Source: Companilactobacillus farciminis KCTC 3681 = DSM 20184 (GTDB lineage: Bacteria; Bacillota; Bacilli; Lactobacillales; Lactobacillaceae). From it: DNA of 64,000 nucleotides. The position numbers and the translations under genes are program-made. The stretch is from the NCBI RefSeq assembly GCF_002706745.1, contig NZ_CP017702.1:1984001-2048000 (forward strand), read 5' to 3'. Positions 45,030 to 52,875 of this stretch are shown piece after piece. The notes under the pieces were generated by a model that ran no database searches, was not told where the DNA came from, and was given only the letters and a program-made list of their open reading frames with translations. The stretch's first letter is position 1. Each line of letters opens with the position of its first letter.

Positions 45030-47684
45030 ATGAAAACTAAACCCTATCAGATAGGATTTAACGAAATAAAAGAAACATATAACACAAATGATTTTAAACA
45101 AGGACTTACAACTGACGAGGCTAAGAAACGTTTAGCTCAAAACGGTCCTAACAAATTAGAATCGCAGAAAACTCCAAAATGGAAGATTTTCTTGCGTCAA
45201 TTCAACAATATGGTCATCTACGTCTTGATTGCCTCTACTATTATTACTTTATTGATGGGTCACTACTCTGACTCAATCATTATCGGCTTAGTAGTTGTTA
45301 TCAATGCTATCATTGGTTATTACCAAGAATCCAATGCTTCTGATGCCCTAGAAAAGATTAAACAAATGTTGTCGATTGAAGCGACTGTCTATCGTGATGG
45401 TCAAAGAAAAGACGTCCCAGCCGAAGATTTAGTTGTCGGTGATACAGTCTTTTTAGAAGCTGGTGATAATGTCCCGGCTGATCTTCGAATCATCGACTCT
45501 GATAACCTACGTATCCAAGAATCCGCTTTGACTGGTGAATCTAATTCAGTTGAAAAAATCGATTCAAAACTTGATGGAGAAAACATTGCTTTAGCCGACC
45601 AACTCAATATGGCTTTTGCTTCGACCGCTGTTACTAACGGTAGTGGTAGTGGTGTCGTCGTTGCCACAGCTAAAGATACTGAAATTGGTAAAATCTCAAC
45701 TGAAGTAAGTTCCGTTAAACAACGCAAAACTCCATTGATGCAAATTATCGATGGTCTAGGTACAAAAGTTTCCTACTTTATCGTGGCTGCTTCAATTTTG
45801 ATTTTCATCATTGGACTAGTCTTCGATACTTATGCCCTACCCGTTTTAGCTTTGGCCGTAGTTGCCATGATGGTTGGCGCAATTCCAGAAGGTATGCCGG
45901 CTACGACTTCCGTTATTTTGGCTAAAGGCGTTAGCGACATGGCTAAGAAACAAAATACCATCGTCAAAACTTTGCCCGCAGTTGAAACTTTAGGTTCCGT
46001 TGACGTCGTTGCAACTGACAAGACTGGTACCTTAACTAAAAATGAAATGACCGTAACTGATATCTTAATCGGCGACCAAGAACTGCAAGTTAGTGGAACT
46101 GGTTATGAACCAACTGGTCAAATCACTCAAAATAATCAACCTGTAGAAATCACTCCAGAACTAAAGCTATTTTTAGAAGCTGGATACTACGCTAACGATA
46201 CTAACTTATCGCATGAAAATGGTCAGTGGATCATCAATGGTGAGCCAACTGACGGAGCCTTCTTAACGCTCTATCATAAGGTTTTTGATTTTGAACAAAA
46301 GCCCGAATACGAAGAAGTCGATATTTTACCTTTCGACTCTGACTATCGTTACATTGGTAAATTGGTCAAGGATAAAGACAATCAACGAACACTTTTTGTT
46401 AAAGGTGCTCCAGATAAACTTTTGGATATGGCTAAGAAACAAGATTCTAACTTTAATTACGATTACTGGTTAAAAAAGATTCAACAATTCTCTGCTGAAG
46501 GTAAGCGTGTCATTGCTGTCGGCTATGAAAAACAAGCTCCAACAACCGACAAAGTTACTCATGAAATGATTGTCGATGGCTTGAATTTCTTAGGCGTCGT
46601 GGCGATCATTGACCCACCTCGTGAGGAAGTAATTGAGTCATTAAAAGTTATGCGTACTGCCGGTGTTCAAGTAAAAATGATCACTGGTGACAATGCCATT
46701 ACTGCTAAGGCTATTGGTGAAAAACTTGGTCTAGCTGACGAAATAAACGCTATTACTGGTGTGGAATGGGACGCTTTATCAGACGATGAAAAAATCATTG
46801 CGGCTGATAAGAACCAAGTTTTTGCTAGAACCACTCCAAGTAACAAACTTGAAATCATCGAAGCCTTGCAAAAGAACAATAAGGTCACTGCCATGACTGG
46901 TGACGGTGTCAACGATGCTCCCGCCTTAAAACGTGCCGATATCGGTGTCGCTATGGGTATCAAGGGAACTGACGTTGCAAAGGATTCCGCCGACATGATT
47001 TTGACCGATGACAACTTTGCAACAATGTCTTCTGCTATTAAAGAAGGTCGTCGAATCTTCGATAATATCAAGAAGAGTATTTTGTACCTATTACCTATCT
47101 CCTTTTCTGAAGGTTTGATCGTAGCTTATGCTATCTTGACCAAACAAGAGATTCCATTGCAGCCTTCACAATTACTGTGGATCAACATGGTATCTGCCAT
47201 CACTATTCAATTTGCCTTGATTTTTGAGCCAGCCGAAGAGGGAATCATGACTCGTAAGCCACGTAAAACTGGTAGCAAATTAATGAATCGTCACGATATT
47301 TTCCAAATGACCTACGTAGCGATTCTGATTGCAGCGGTCAGTTTGATCATCGATACTTACCTCAACAACATCGGTGTCAGTGATGCCATTTCAAGTACAA
47401 CCATGGTCAACACTTTAATCCTAGGTAAGATTTTCTACCTATTTAATATCAGAACTCCAAAATTTGCACTATCAAAAGAACTCTTCTCTAACTCCAAAGT
47501 CTTCGTATTCGTTGGCTTGATGTTATTGCTACAACTGTTCTTAACTTACGTACCATTCATGCAAAAGATCTTCTACACTGGCAACATTGGTTTAGTCGAA
47601 TGGGGCATGGCAATTGTCGCTGGTGCAGTAGTCCTCTTGATTACTGAAATCGACAAAATGATCCGTTTAAAAATTAATAGATAA
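45030..47684 (+). CDS. Cation-transporting P-type ATPase (Ca2+/Mn2+-type)
   Basis: P2A-type ATPase in the cytoplasmic membrane, probably exporting Ca2+ or Mn2+. Start chosen at ATG 45030, 6 bases after AGGAG; an ATG at 45024 overlaps it. 884 residues with N-terminal domain (TDEAKKRLAQNGPNKLES), actuator ALTGESNSVEK, metal-binding TM4 region with IPEGMPATTS, phosphorylation DKTGT (Asp330), and the hinge TGDGVNDAPALKRADIG. PEGMP in TM4 suits Ca-type pumps; yoaB-type Mn pumps are similar. An attenuator-like leader precedes. Confidence 0.9.
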   Translation: MKTKPYQIGFNEIKETYNTNDFKQGLTTDEAKKRLAQNGPNKLESQKTPKWKIFLRQFNNMVIYVLIASTIITLLMGHYSDSIIIGLVVVINAIIGYYQESNASDALEKIKQMLSIEATVYRDGQRKDVPAEDLVVGDTVFLEAGDNVPADLRIIDSDNLRIQESALTGESNSVEKIDSKLDGENIALADQLNMAFASTAVTNGSGSGVVVATAKDTEIGKISTEVSSVKQRKTPLMQIIDGLGTKVSYFIVAASILIFIIGLVFDTYALPVLALAVVAMMVGAIPEGMPATTSVILAKGVSDMAKKQNTIVKTLPAVETLGSVDVVATDKTGTLTKNEMTVTDILIGDQELQVSGTGYEPTGQITQNNQPVEITPELKLFLEAGYYANDTNLSHENGQWIINGEPTDGAFLTLYHKVFDFEQKPEYEEVDILPFDSDYRYIGKLVKDKDNQRTLFVKGAPDKLLDMAKKQDSNFNYDYWLKKIQQFSAEGKRVIAVGYEKQAPTTDKVTHEMIVDGLNFLGVVAIIDPPREEVIESLKVMRTAGVQVKMITGDNAITAKAIGEKLGLADEINAITGVEWDALSDDEKIIAADKNQVFARTTPSNKLEIIEALQKNNKVTAMTGDGVNDAPALKRADIGVAMGIKGTDVAKDSADMILTDDNFATMSSAIKEGRRIFDNIKKSILYLLPISFSEGLIVAYAILTKQEIPLQPSQLLWINMVSAITIQFALIFEPAEEGIMTRKPRKTGSKLMNRHDIFQMTYVAILIAAVSLIIDTYLNNIGVSDAISSTTMVNTLILGKIFYLFNIRTPKFALSKELFSNSKVFVFVGLMLLLQLFLTYVPFMQKIFYTGNIGLVEWGMAIVAGAVVLLITEIDKMIRLKINR

Positions 47685-47688
47685 TACC

Positions 47689-47729
47689 AAAAAGCGTCCG
47701 CTAAAATTTTATAGCGAACGCTTTTTTAG
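47689..47729. terminator. Bidirectional terminator between convergent genes
   Basis: AAAAAGCGTCCGCT ... AGCGAACGCTTTTT stem with A/T flanks; ends the ATPase (plus) and the response-regulator gene (minus). Confidence 0.9.
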
Positions 47730-48463
47730 CTTTCAGATACTAGCGGATATTTATTATCCAAAACGTACCCAAAACCTCGAACTGTTTTAATGCAATTTTG
47801 TGACTGTGACCTTTCGGCTAATTTATCACGCAAATGGCTAATGTGGATATCGACTGTTCGACTGGAGCCTATCGAATCATACCCCCAGACACCTTCCAAA
47901 AGTTGATCTCGACTCATCACCTTGCCCCGATGTTGAATCAAATACCAGAACAAACTGAATTCTTTAGGAGTCAGACCGATATCATAGCCATTGTGTGTGA
48001 CACGATAATGTTTAAAGTCAATCACGATATCATTGTACTTAATAGTATTTTTCTTAGAATTTCTTTTAATTGGATGTTTTTCTCTTCTAATTGAGAACTT
48101 ATTGTAAACCCAAAACAATTGCTTAACCTTCGCAACTAATTCGGGATATTCAAATGGCTTAGTGATGAAGCTATCGATATTAATGTTGTAAAACAAAGAA
48201 CGTCTTTTTTTCTCTTTTGCAGGAGCTAGAACAATGATAGGACCTGAAATCTTATTACGTAAAGATTTTAAGATCTTAATGGAACTATTCAAATCTGTAA
48301 TCGTGAAATCCCACAATAATCCTGCAATTTTTTCTTCTTCAGCTAACTTTTCTACTTCTTGAGGATCAGTAATATTTTGAAGAAACCAGCCTTGTTTATT
48401 AAAGCTTCGATTGATTTCTATAAATAGTGGTAGTTTATTACTCAACAATACTAGCGGTTGCAT
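47726..48463 (-). CDS. Orphan OmpR/PhoP-family response regulator with atypical receiver
   Basis: DNA-binding regulator with a C-terminal winged helix (LTPKEFSLFWYLIQHRGKVMSRDQLLEGVWGY, RTVDIHISHLRDKL, VRGFGYVLD). The receiver is unusual: the acidic pair is replaced (PLVLLSN), the Thr/Ser switch residue is Ala80 (IIVLAPAK), yet an Asp52 (LLWDFTITD) and Lys102 (ITKPFEYP) remain. No sensor kinase is adjacent. The start is ATG 48463, with GGAAG upstream. It lies divergent from pstS, so a role as PhoP-like regulator of phosphate genes is attractive but inferred. Confidence 0.8.
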   Translation of the reverse strand: MQPLVLLSNKLPLFIEINRSFNKQGWFLQNITDPQEVEKLAEEEKIAGLLWDFTITDLNSSIKILKSLRNKISGPIIVLAPAKEKKRRSLFYNINIDSFITKPFEYPELVAKVKQLFWVYNKFSIRREKHPIKRNSKKNTIKYNDIVIDFKHYRVTHNGYDIGLTPKEFSLFWYLIQHRGKVMSRDQLLEGVWGYDSIGSSRTVDIHISHLRDKLAERSQSQNCIKTVRGFGYVLDNKYPLVSES

Positions 48464-48505
48464 GTACTCGACTTCCTTCCAAATCCTTAATATCGAATTT
48501 TTCAT

Positions 48506-48840
48506 CTTTACAATACTAAGGAATCTTTACATGAGGTTTCCTGAAACAAACACTAACTGTAGCTACATCACAATTTGATTATAGCAATGTAAATAATGGT
48601 GGTCATTTACAATAGCCAAATTCGGTATTGTATTTCAATATATACATTTACAAATGTTGTTATATTGCTATATTTAAGTGTTTCAGGTCACCTTTTTAGT
48701 CTACAAAGCAAATGTATATTTTTTTCACAACTTTACAAAACTTTTACATTAAATAAACATTATATATACACGTCACCTTTATCTTTATAAGTGTTAGGTA
48801 AATGATTTTATCAATACGAATCTGAATAGGGGTTTTAGAA
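48506..48840. other. Divergent promoter region between response regulator and pstS
   Basis: 335 AT-rich bases with no supported gene. It holds the in-phase TTTACA-type repeats (see separate entry), a TATAAG -10-like box at 48786-48791 for pstS, and several isolated TTTACA/TGTAAA sequences (near 48530, 48589, 48611, 48649). The minus-strand promoter of the regulator gene was not identified. Confidence 0.5.
48732..48770 (+). promoter_or_regulatory. Pho-box-like direct repeats upstream of pstS
   Basis: TTTACA (48732), TTTACA (48743), TAAACA (48754) and TATACA (48765) stand exactly 11 bases apart, like the TT(A/T/C)ACA repeats bound by PhoP in Bacillus. A TATAAG -10-like box follows 15 bases after the last repeat. 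Confidence 0.7.
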
Positions 48841-49746
48841 ATGAAAAAGAAAACTATTATTTCATTAGTATTAGGTTTCGCTGCTTTAATGCTCGTTCTA
48901 ACTGGTTGCGGTAATGGGAATAGCAAAACCAGTGCTACTTCAAAGAGCGACAGCAACACAACTTCTGGCAAGATTACAGCCGTTGGATCAACTGCTTTGC
49001 AACCACTAGTTGAAAAAGCTGCTGCTAACTTCCAAAAGGATAACAAAAAAGTTGACATCACTGTTCAAGGTGGTGGTTCTGGTACTGGTTTGAGCCAAGT
49101 TCAAGATAAATCAGTTACAATCGGTAACTCAGATATCTTCGCCGAAGAAAAAGATGGCGTTGATGCTAAGAAGCTTGTTGACCACAAGGTTGCCGTTGTT
49201 GGTATGGCTCCAGTAGTTAACAAAGATGCAAATGTTAAATCATTATCAATGGATCAAGTAAAACAAATCTTTACTGGTAAGATCACTAATTGGAAAGAAG
49301 TCGGCGGTAAAGACGAAAAAATCACTGTTGTTAACCGTGCCAAAGGTAGTGGTACTCGTGCAACATTTGAAGCAGCTGTTCTAAAAGGTGCTGAAGCTGT
49401 TAAATCACAAGAACAAGATTCAAATGGTACAGTTCAAAAAATCGTTGAAAGCACACCAGGTGCTATTAGTTACCTAGCTTTCTCATACATTACTGATAAA
49501 GTACAAGCAGTTTCAATCGACAAAGTACAACCTACTGACGAAAATGTTGAATCAGGCAAGTGGAAGATCTGGTCATATGAACATATGTACACTAACGGCA
49601 AAGCTGAAGGTGCTACTGCTAAGTTCCTTGATTATATGAACTCTAAAGATGTTCAAAGCTCACTTGTTAAAGACATGGGTTACATCAGTATTCACAATAT
49701 GAAGGTTCAAAAAGATTCTAAAGGAACAGTTAGCGACATTAAATAA
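48841..49746 (+). CDS. pstS: Phosphate ABC transporter substrate-binding lipoprotein PstS
   Basis: Extracellular lipoprotein that captures phosphate for PstCAB. The 301 residues have a signal peptide with lipobox (LMLVLTGC, Cys at about residue 21), a Ser/Thr-rich linker, and the periplasmic-type binding fold: AVGSTALQPLVEKAA, GGGSGTGLSQVQDKSVTIGNSD, NRAKGSGTRATFEAAVL, YLAFSYITDKVQAVSID. AGGGG lies upstream. A terminator-like hairpin follows, which may reduce expression of pstC relative to pstS. Confidence 0.95.
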   Translation: MKKKTIISLVLGFAALMLVLTGCGNGNSKTSATSKSDSNTTSGKITAVGSTALQPLVEKAAANFQKDNKKVDITVQGGGSGTGLSQVQDKSVTIGNSDIFAEEKDGVDAKKLVDHKVAVVGMAPVVNKDANVKSLSMDQVKQIFTGKITNWKEVGGKDEKITVVNRAKGSGTRATFEAAVLKGAEAVKSQEQDSNGTVQKIVESTPGAISYLAFSYITDKVQAVSIDKVQPTDENVESGKWKIWSYEHMYTNGKAEGATAKFLDYMNSKDVQSSLVKDMGYISIHNMKVQKDSKGTVSDIK

Positions 49747-49752
49747 CTGAAA

Positions 49753-49799
49753 AGAGAACTTCAACCTTGCCCAATCTTGGTCGAGGTTCTTTTTTTATA
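49753..49799 (+). terminator. Terminator-like hairpin between pstS and pstC
   Basis: AGAACTTCAACC ... GGTCGAGGTTCT followed by T7. Likely partial, since pstC follows without an obvious new promoter. Confidence 0.75.
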
Positions 49800-49822
49800 T
49801 TTTTATACAGGAGGTTCTCCCT

Positions 49823-50740
49823 ATGGATGATATTCAAAAAAAATTACAAACAAAATCTAAGGCCACCTTCCAAGATTACTTTGGTAAAGGAATCTGTTAC
49901 GTCTGCATTGGTTTAATCATTTTATTAGTTACTTGTATTCTCTACTTCATTGCTTCTAAAGGTTTAGCTACCTTTACACAAAACCATATAAACGTCTTTG
50001 ATTTCTTAACTAAAACAAATTGGAATCCTGGTGCTACCGATGCTAAAGGACATCCCGATATTGGTGCTCTACCAATGATCGTCACTTCTTTTAGCGTCAC
50101 TTTATTAGCTGCATTACTAGCAACACCCTTTGCTTTAGGAGTTGCCATCTTTATGGCCGAATTTTCCAGCAAACGTGGTAGCAAGATCCTTCAACCAGTT
50201 ATTGAACTACTAGTTGGTATCCCTTCTGTCGTTTATGGATTCATCGGCTTGTCAGTTATCGTTCCCTTTATTAGAGGTATTTTCGGTGGAACTGGATTTG
50301 GTATTCTTTCAGGTACTTTAGTCCTCTTCGTCATGATTTTACCCACGATAACATCTCTATCAGTCGACAGTTTAAATGCCGTCCCACTTTTCTACCGTCA
50401 AGCTTCACTAGCCCTTGGAGCTACTAGGTGGCAAACTATCTACAAAGTTGTTTTAAGAGCTGCTGTTCCGGGTATTTTGACAGCCATTATTTTCGGAATG
50501 GCTCGAGCTTTTGGTGAAGCTTTGGCCGTACAAATGGTTATCGGTAATGCAGCATTATTGCCTAAAAACCTAGTTTCACCTGCATCAACTTTGACTAGTA
50601 AATTAACTACTGATATCGGTAATACCGTCATGGGAACTTTACCCAACAACGCACTTTGGTCATTAGCCTTGATTCTTTTATTGATGTCCTTGATTTTAAA
50701 CATGCTAGTTAAATTCATTGGAAAGAGAGGTCGTTTCTAA
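49823..50740 (+). CDS. pstC: Phosphate ABC transporter permease PstC
   Basis: Membrane permease with about six transmembrane segments. The 305 residues include the cytoplasmic N-terminus, LGVAIFMAEFSSKRGSKILQPVIELLVGIPSVVYGFIGL, and the EAA-like loop YRQASLALGATRWQTIYKVVLRAAVPGILTAI contacting PstB. AGGAGG precedes the ATG. It is directly followed by pstA, with which it forms the channel. Confidence 0.95.
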   Translation: MDDIQKKLQTKSKATFQDYFGKGICYVCIGLIILLVTCILYFIASKGLATFTQNHINVFDFLTKTNWNPGATDAKGHPDIGALPMIVTSFSVTLLAALLATPFALGVAIFMAEFSSKRGSKILQPVIELLVGIPSVVYGFIGLSVIVPFIRGIFGGTGFGILSGTLVLFVMILPTITSLSVDSLNAVPLFYRQASLALGATRWQTIYKVVLRAAVPGILTAIIFGMARAFGEALAVQMVIGNAALLPKNLVSPASTLTSKLTTDIGNTVMGTLPNNALWSLALILLLMSLILNMLVKFIGKRGRF

Positions 50741-51628
50741 ATGAATGCTAAAAAATACGATCATCTAGCCACAGGCATTATCTATGCTTTAGTCGTGGCG
50801 GTTATTTTAATCTTAGTTGCCATTTTAGGTTACATTTTGTTCAATGGTGTGCCTGATATTTCCTGGCATTTCCTAACTTCTGCTGCTCAATCATTCAGCG
50901 CTGGCGGTGGAATTAGAGATCAACTCTTCAATTCGCTTTACTTATTAGTACTAACAATTATTGTTTCCTTGCCAATCGGTTTGGGAGCAGGAATTTATTT
51001 ATCCGAATATGCTAAAGATAACTGGTTTACTGATTTGATCAGAACTAGTGTCGAAGTATTAAGTTCTTTGCCTTCAGTCGTAGTTGGATTATTCGGCTAC
51101 TTGCTATTCGTTATCAAATTGAATCTTGGTTTCTCAATTCTTTCTGGTGCCATTGCTCTAACTTTCTTCAACTTGCCCCTCTTAACTAGAAATATTGAAG
51201 AATCACTTCGAAGCGTACCAGATTTACAAAGAGAAGCCGGAATGTCTCTAGGTCTATCTAATTGGAAAACTACTACAAAGATTGTTTTGCCTGCTGCTTT
51301 ACCTGGTATCTTAACTGGTTTGATTCTTAGTGCCGGAAGAATCTTTGGTGAAGCTGCCGCTTTAATTTATACTGCTGGTCAAAGTGCTCCTACTGTTGAT
51401 TACACTAACTGGAATATTTTTTCTAGTTCTAGCTTTTTGAATCCTATGCGTCCAGCTGAAACCTTAGCAGTTCACATTTGGAAAGTTAATACTGAAAGTG
51501 TTACTCCGGATGCTCATTTGATTTCTAGTGCTTCTTCTGCTGTGTTAATTATCGTTATTTTGATTTTCAACCTAGGAGCCCGTTTCTTAGGAAACCAACT
51601 CTACAAAAAAATTACTGCTACGAAATGA
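50741..51628 (+). CDS. pstA: Phosphate ABC transporter permease PstA
   Basis: Second membrane permease, 295 residues. It begins directly after the pstC stop (translational coupling). Conserved segments are PIGLGAGIYLSEYAKDNW, EVLSSLPSVVVGLFGYLLF, and the EAA-type LQREAGMSLGLSNWKTTTKIVLPAALPGILTGLILSAGRIFGEAAALIYTAG. The C-terminal PETL/ HIWKVN region is usual. Confidence 0.95.
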   Translation: MNAKKYDHLATGIIYALVVAVILILVAILGYILFNGVPDISWHFLTSAAQSFSAGGGIRDQLFNSLYLLVLTIIVSLPIGLGAGIYLSEYAKDNWFTDLIRTSVEVLSSLPSVVVGLFGYLLFVIKLNLGFSILSGAIALTFFNLPLLTRNIEESLRSVPDLQREAGMSLGLSNWKTTTKIVLPAALPGILTGLILSAGRIFGEAAALIYTAGQSAPTVDYTNWNIFSSSSFLNPMRPAETLAVHIWKVNTESVTPDAHLISSASSAVLIIVILIFNLGARFLGNQLYKKITATK

Positions 51629-51638
51629 GGTCTCATCT

Positions 51639-52433
51639 TTGAAAGAATACAATTTAAACGAATCCTTTATAACTAACATTGCAGAAGAAAAGGCACTTAC
51701 AACTCAAAATCTACAAGTATACTATGGCGACAATCATGCAATTTTCGATGCTAATCTCGAATTTCCACGCTTCGAGATCACTGCCCTGATTGGTGCTTCT
51801 GGTTGTGGTAAATCAACTTTCTTACGTTGCTTGAATCGCATGAATGACAAACGTGCTCGAGTTGACGGCGAAATAATGTATCGTAACCTCGATATCAATT
51901 CACCAAAAATCAACGTTTACGAAGTTAGAAAGCATATTGGAATGGTGTTTCAAAGACCTAACCCATTTGCCAAATCCATTCGTGAAAACATCACCTTTGC
52001 CTTGAAGAACGCTGGTATTACTAAAAAAGAAACTCTAGAACAACGCTTGGAACAAAGTTTAAAAGATGCAGCCCTTTGGGACGAAGTAAAAGATGATCTT
52101 GATAAAAGTGCTCTAGCCTTATCTGGTGGTCAACAACAACGTCTTTGTATCGCTCGTTCAATCGCTATGCATCCCGATATCTTGTTGCTAGACGAACCAG
52201 CCAGTGCTTTGGATCCAATCTCCACTTCAAAGATTGAAGAAACACTCGAAACTTTAAAAAAGGATTATACAATCATCATCGTTACACACAATTTGCAACA
52301 AGCTTCTCGTATTAGTGATTACACTGCTTTCTTACATCTAGGTCATATTATCGAATACAATACGACCGCAAATGTCTTCACTAAGCCTAAAATGCAAGCC
52401 ACTGAAGATTACGTTTCTGGTAACTTTGGTTAA
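51639..52433 (+). CDS. pstB: Phosphate ABC transporter ATP-binding protein PstB
   Basis: Cytoplasmic ATPase of the PstSCAB importer. The 264 residues start with TTG (GAGG upstream) and contain Walker A GASGCGKST, the family-typical MNDKRARVDGEIMYRNLDI, signature LSGGQQQRLCIARS, Walker B ILLLDEPASALDP, and the switch His in IIIVTHNLQQA. A phoU gene is absent; a terminator follows directly. Confidence 0.96.
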   Translation: MKEYNLNESFITNIAEEKALTTQNLQVYYGDNHAIFDANLEFPRFEITALIGASGCGKSTFLRCLNRMNDKRARVDGEIMYRNLDINSPKINVYEVRKHIGMVFQRPNPFAKSIRENITFALKNAGITKKETLEQRLEQSLKDAALWDEVKDDLDKSALALSGGQQQRLCIARSIAMHPDILLLDEPASALDPISTSKIEETLETLKKDYTIIIVTHNLQQASRISDYTAFLHLGHIIEYNTTANVFTKPKMQATEDYVSGNFG

Positions 52434-52434
52434 A

Positions 52435-52478
52435 AAAATGGTAGCCATTCAATTTTGAATGAACTACCATTTTTTATT
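52435..52478. terminator. Bidirectional terminator after pstB
   Basis: AAAATGGTAGCCATTCA ... TTGAATGAACTACCATTTTTT; long stem with a small internal bulge, flanked by A- and T-runs. It ends pstB (plus) and the 52474-52788 gene (minus). Confidence 0.85.
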
Positions 52479-52788
52479 TTCTCAAAACTAATTCATACTC
52501 ATTAGTTTGATCAGTTTTTTTAATAATATATTCTTTGACAATAACATGCTTTGTATCTTCGCGTTGTTTCTTAGCTTCACTCATAAACTTGCGGTGGACC
52601 CAATGGTTAAAGCCAGTTACTAAACCCATCCAGCCAGCAGTTGTAGCAATTGACCATTCAGCTCCACTGCCCATTACTTGTTCACGATGAATTTCATCAC
52701 AAAATTCAAAAGCAGCTTGTTTAACTATAAAATTGTTTTTTCTATCATCGATAGCTTTTTTTAAATCCTCTAAATTATTAATTTCCAT
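52474..52788 (-). CDS. Hypothetical protein, 104 residues
   Basis: Not recognised. The start at 52788 has GAGG 7 bases upstream. The sequence starts as a charged helix (LEDLKKAIDDRKNNF), has Cys/His/Glu-containing segments (FEFCDEIHREQVMGSGAEWSIATTAGWMGLVTG), and a basic middle (HRKFMSEAKKQRED). No clear transmembrane segment, although the AGWMGLVTG part is moderately hydrophobic. It ends in the shared terminator with pstB. Function unknown. Confidence 0.65.
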   Translation of the reverse strand: MEINNLEDLKKAIDDRKNNFIVKQAAFEFCDEIHREQVMGSGAEWSIATTAGWMGLVTGFNHWVHRKFMSEAKKQREDTKHVIVKEYIIKKTDQTNEYELVLRK

Positions 52789-52801
52789 TTAATTACCTCA
52801 T

Positions 52802-52842
52802 AAAAAAATAAAAGACGAAATAAATTTATCCCATCTTTTATT
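52802..52842 (-). terminator. Intrinsic terminator of the pyruvate oxidase gene
   Basis: Minus strand AAAAGATGGGATAAATTTATTTCGTCTTTT stem followed by a T-run (imperfect, with G-T pairs), just downstream of the pyruvate oxidase stop. Confidence 0.8.
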
Positions 52843-52875
52843 CTACTTGTTTATCGGTAATTTCGATAGTTTGAT

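Noticed and set aside
48596..48790. Plus-strand 64-codon frame upstream of pstS
   Set aside because: It lies across the repeat array and promoter of pstS and lacks a start signal.
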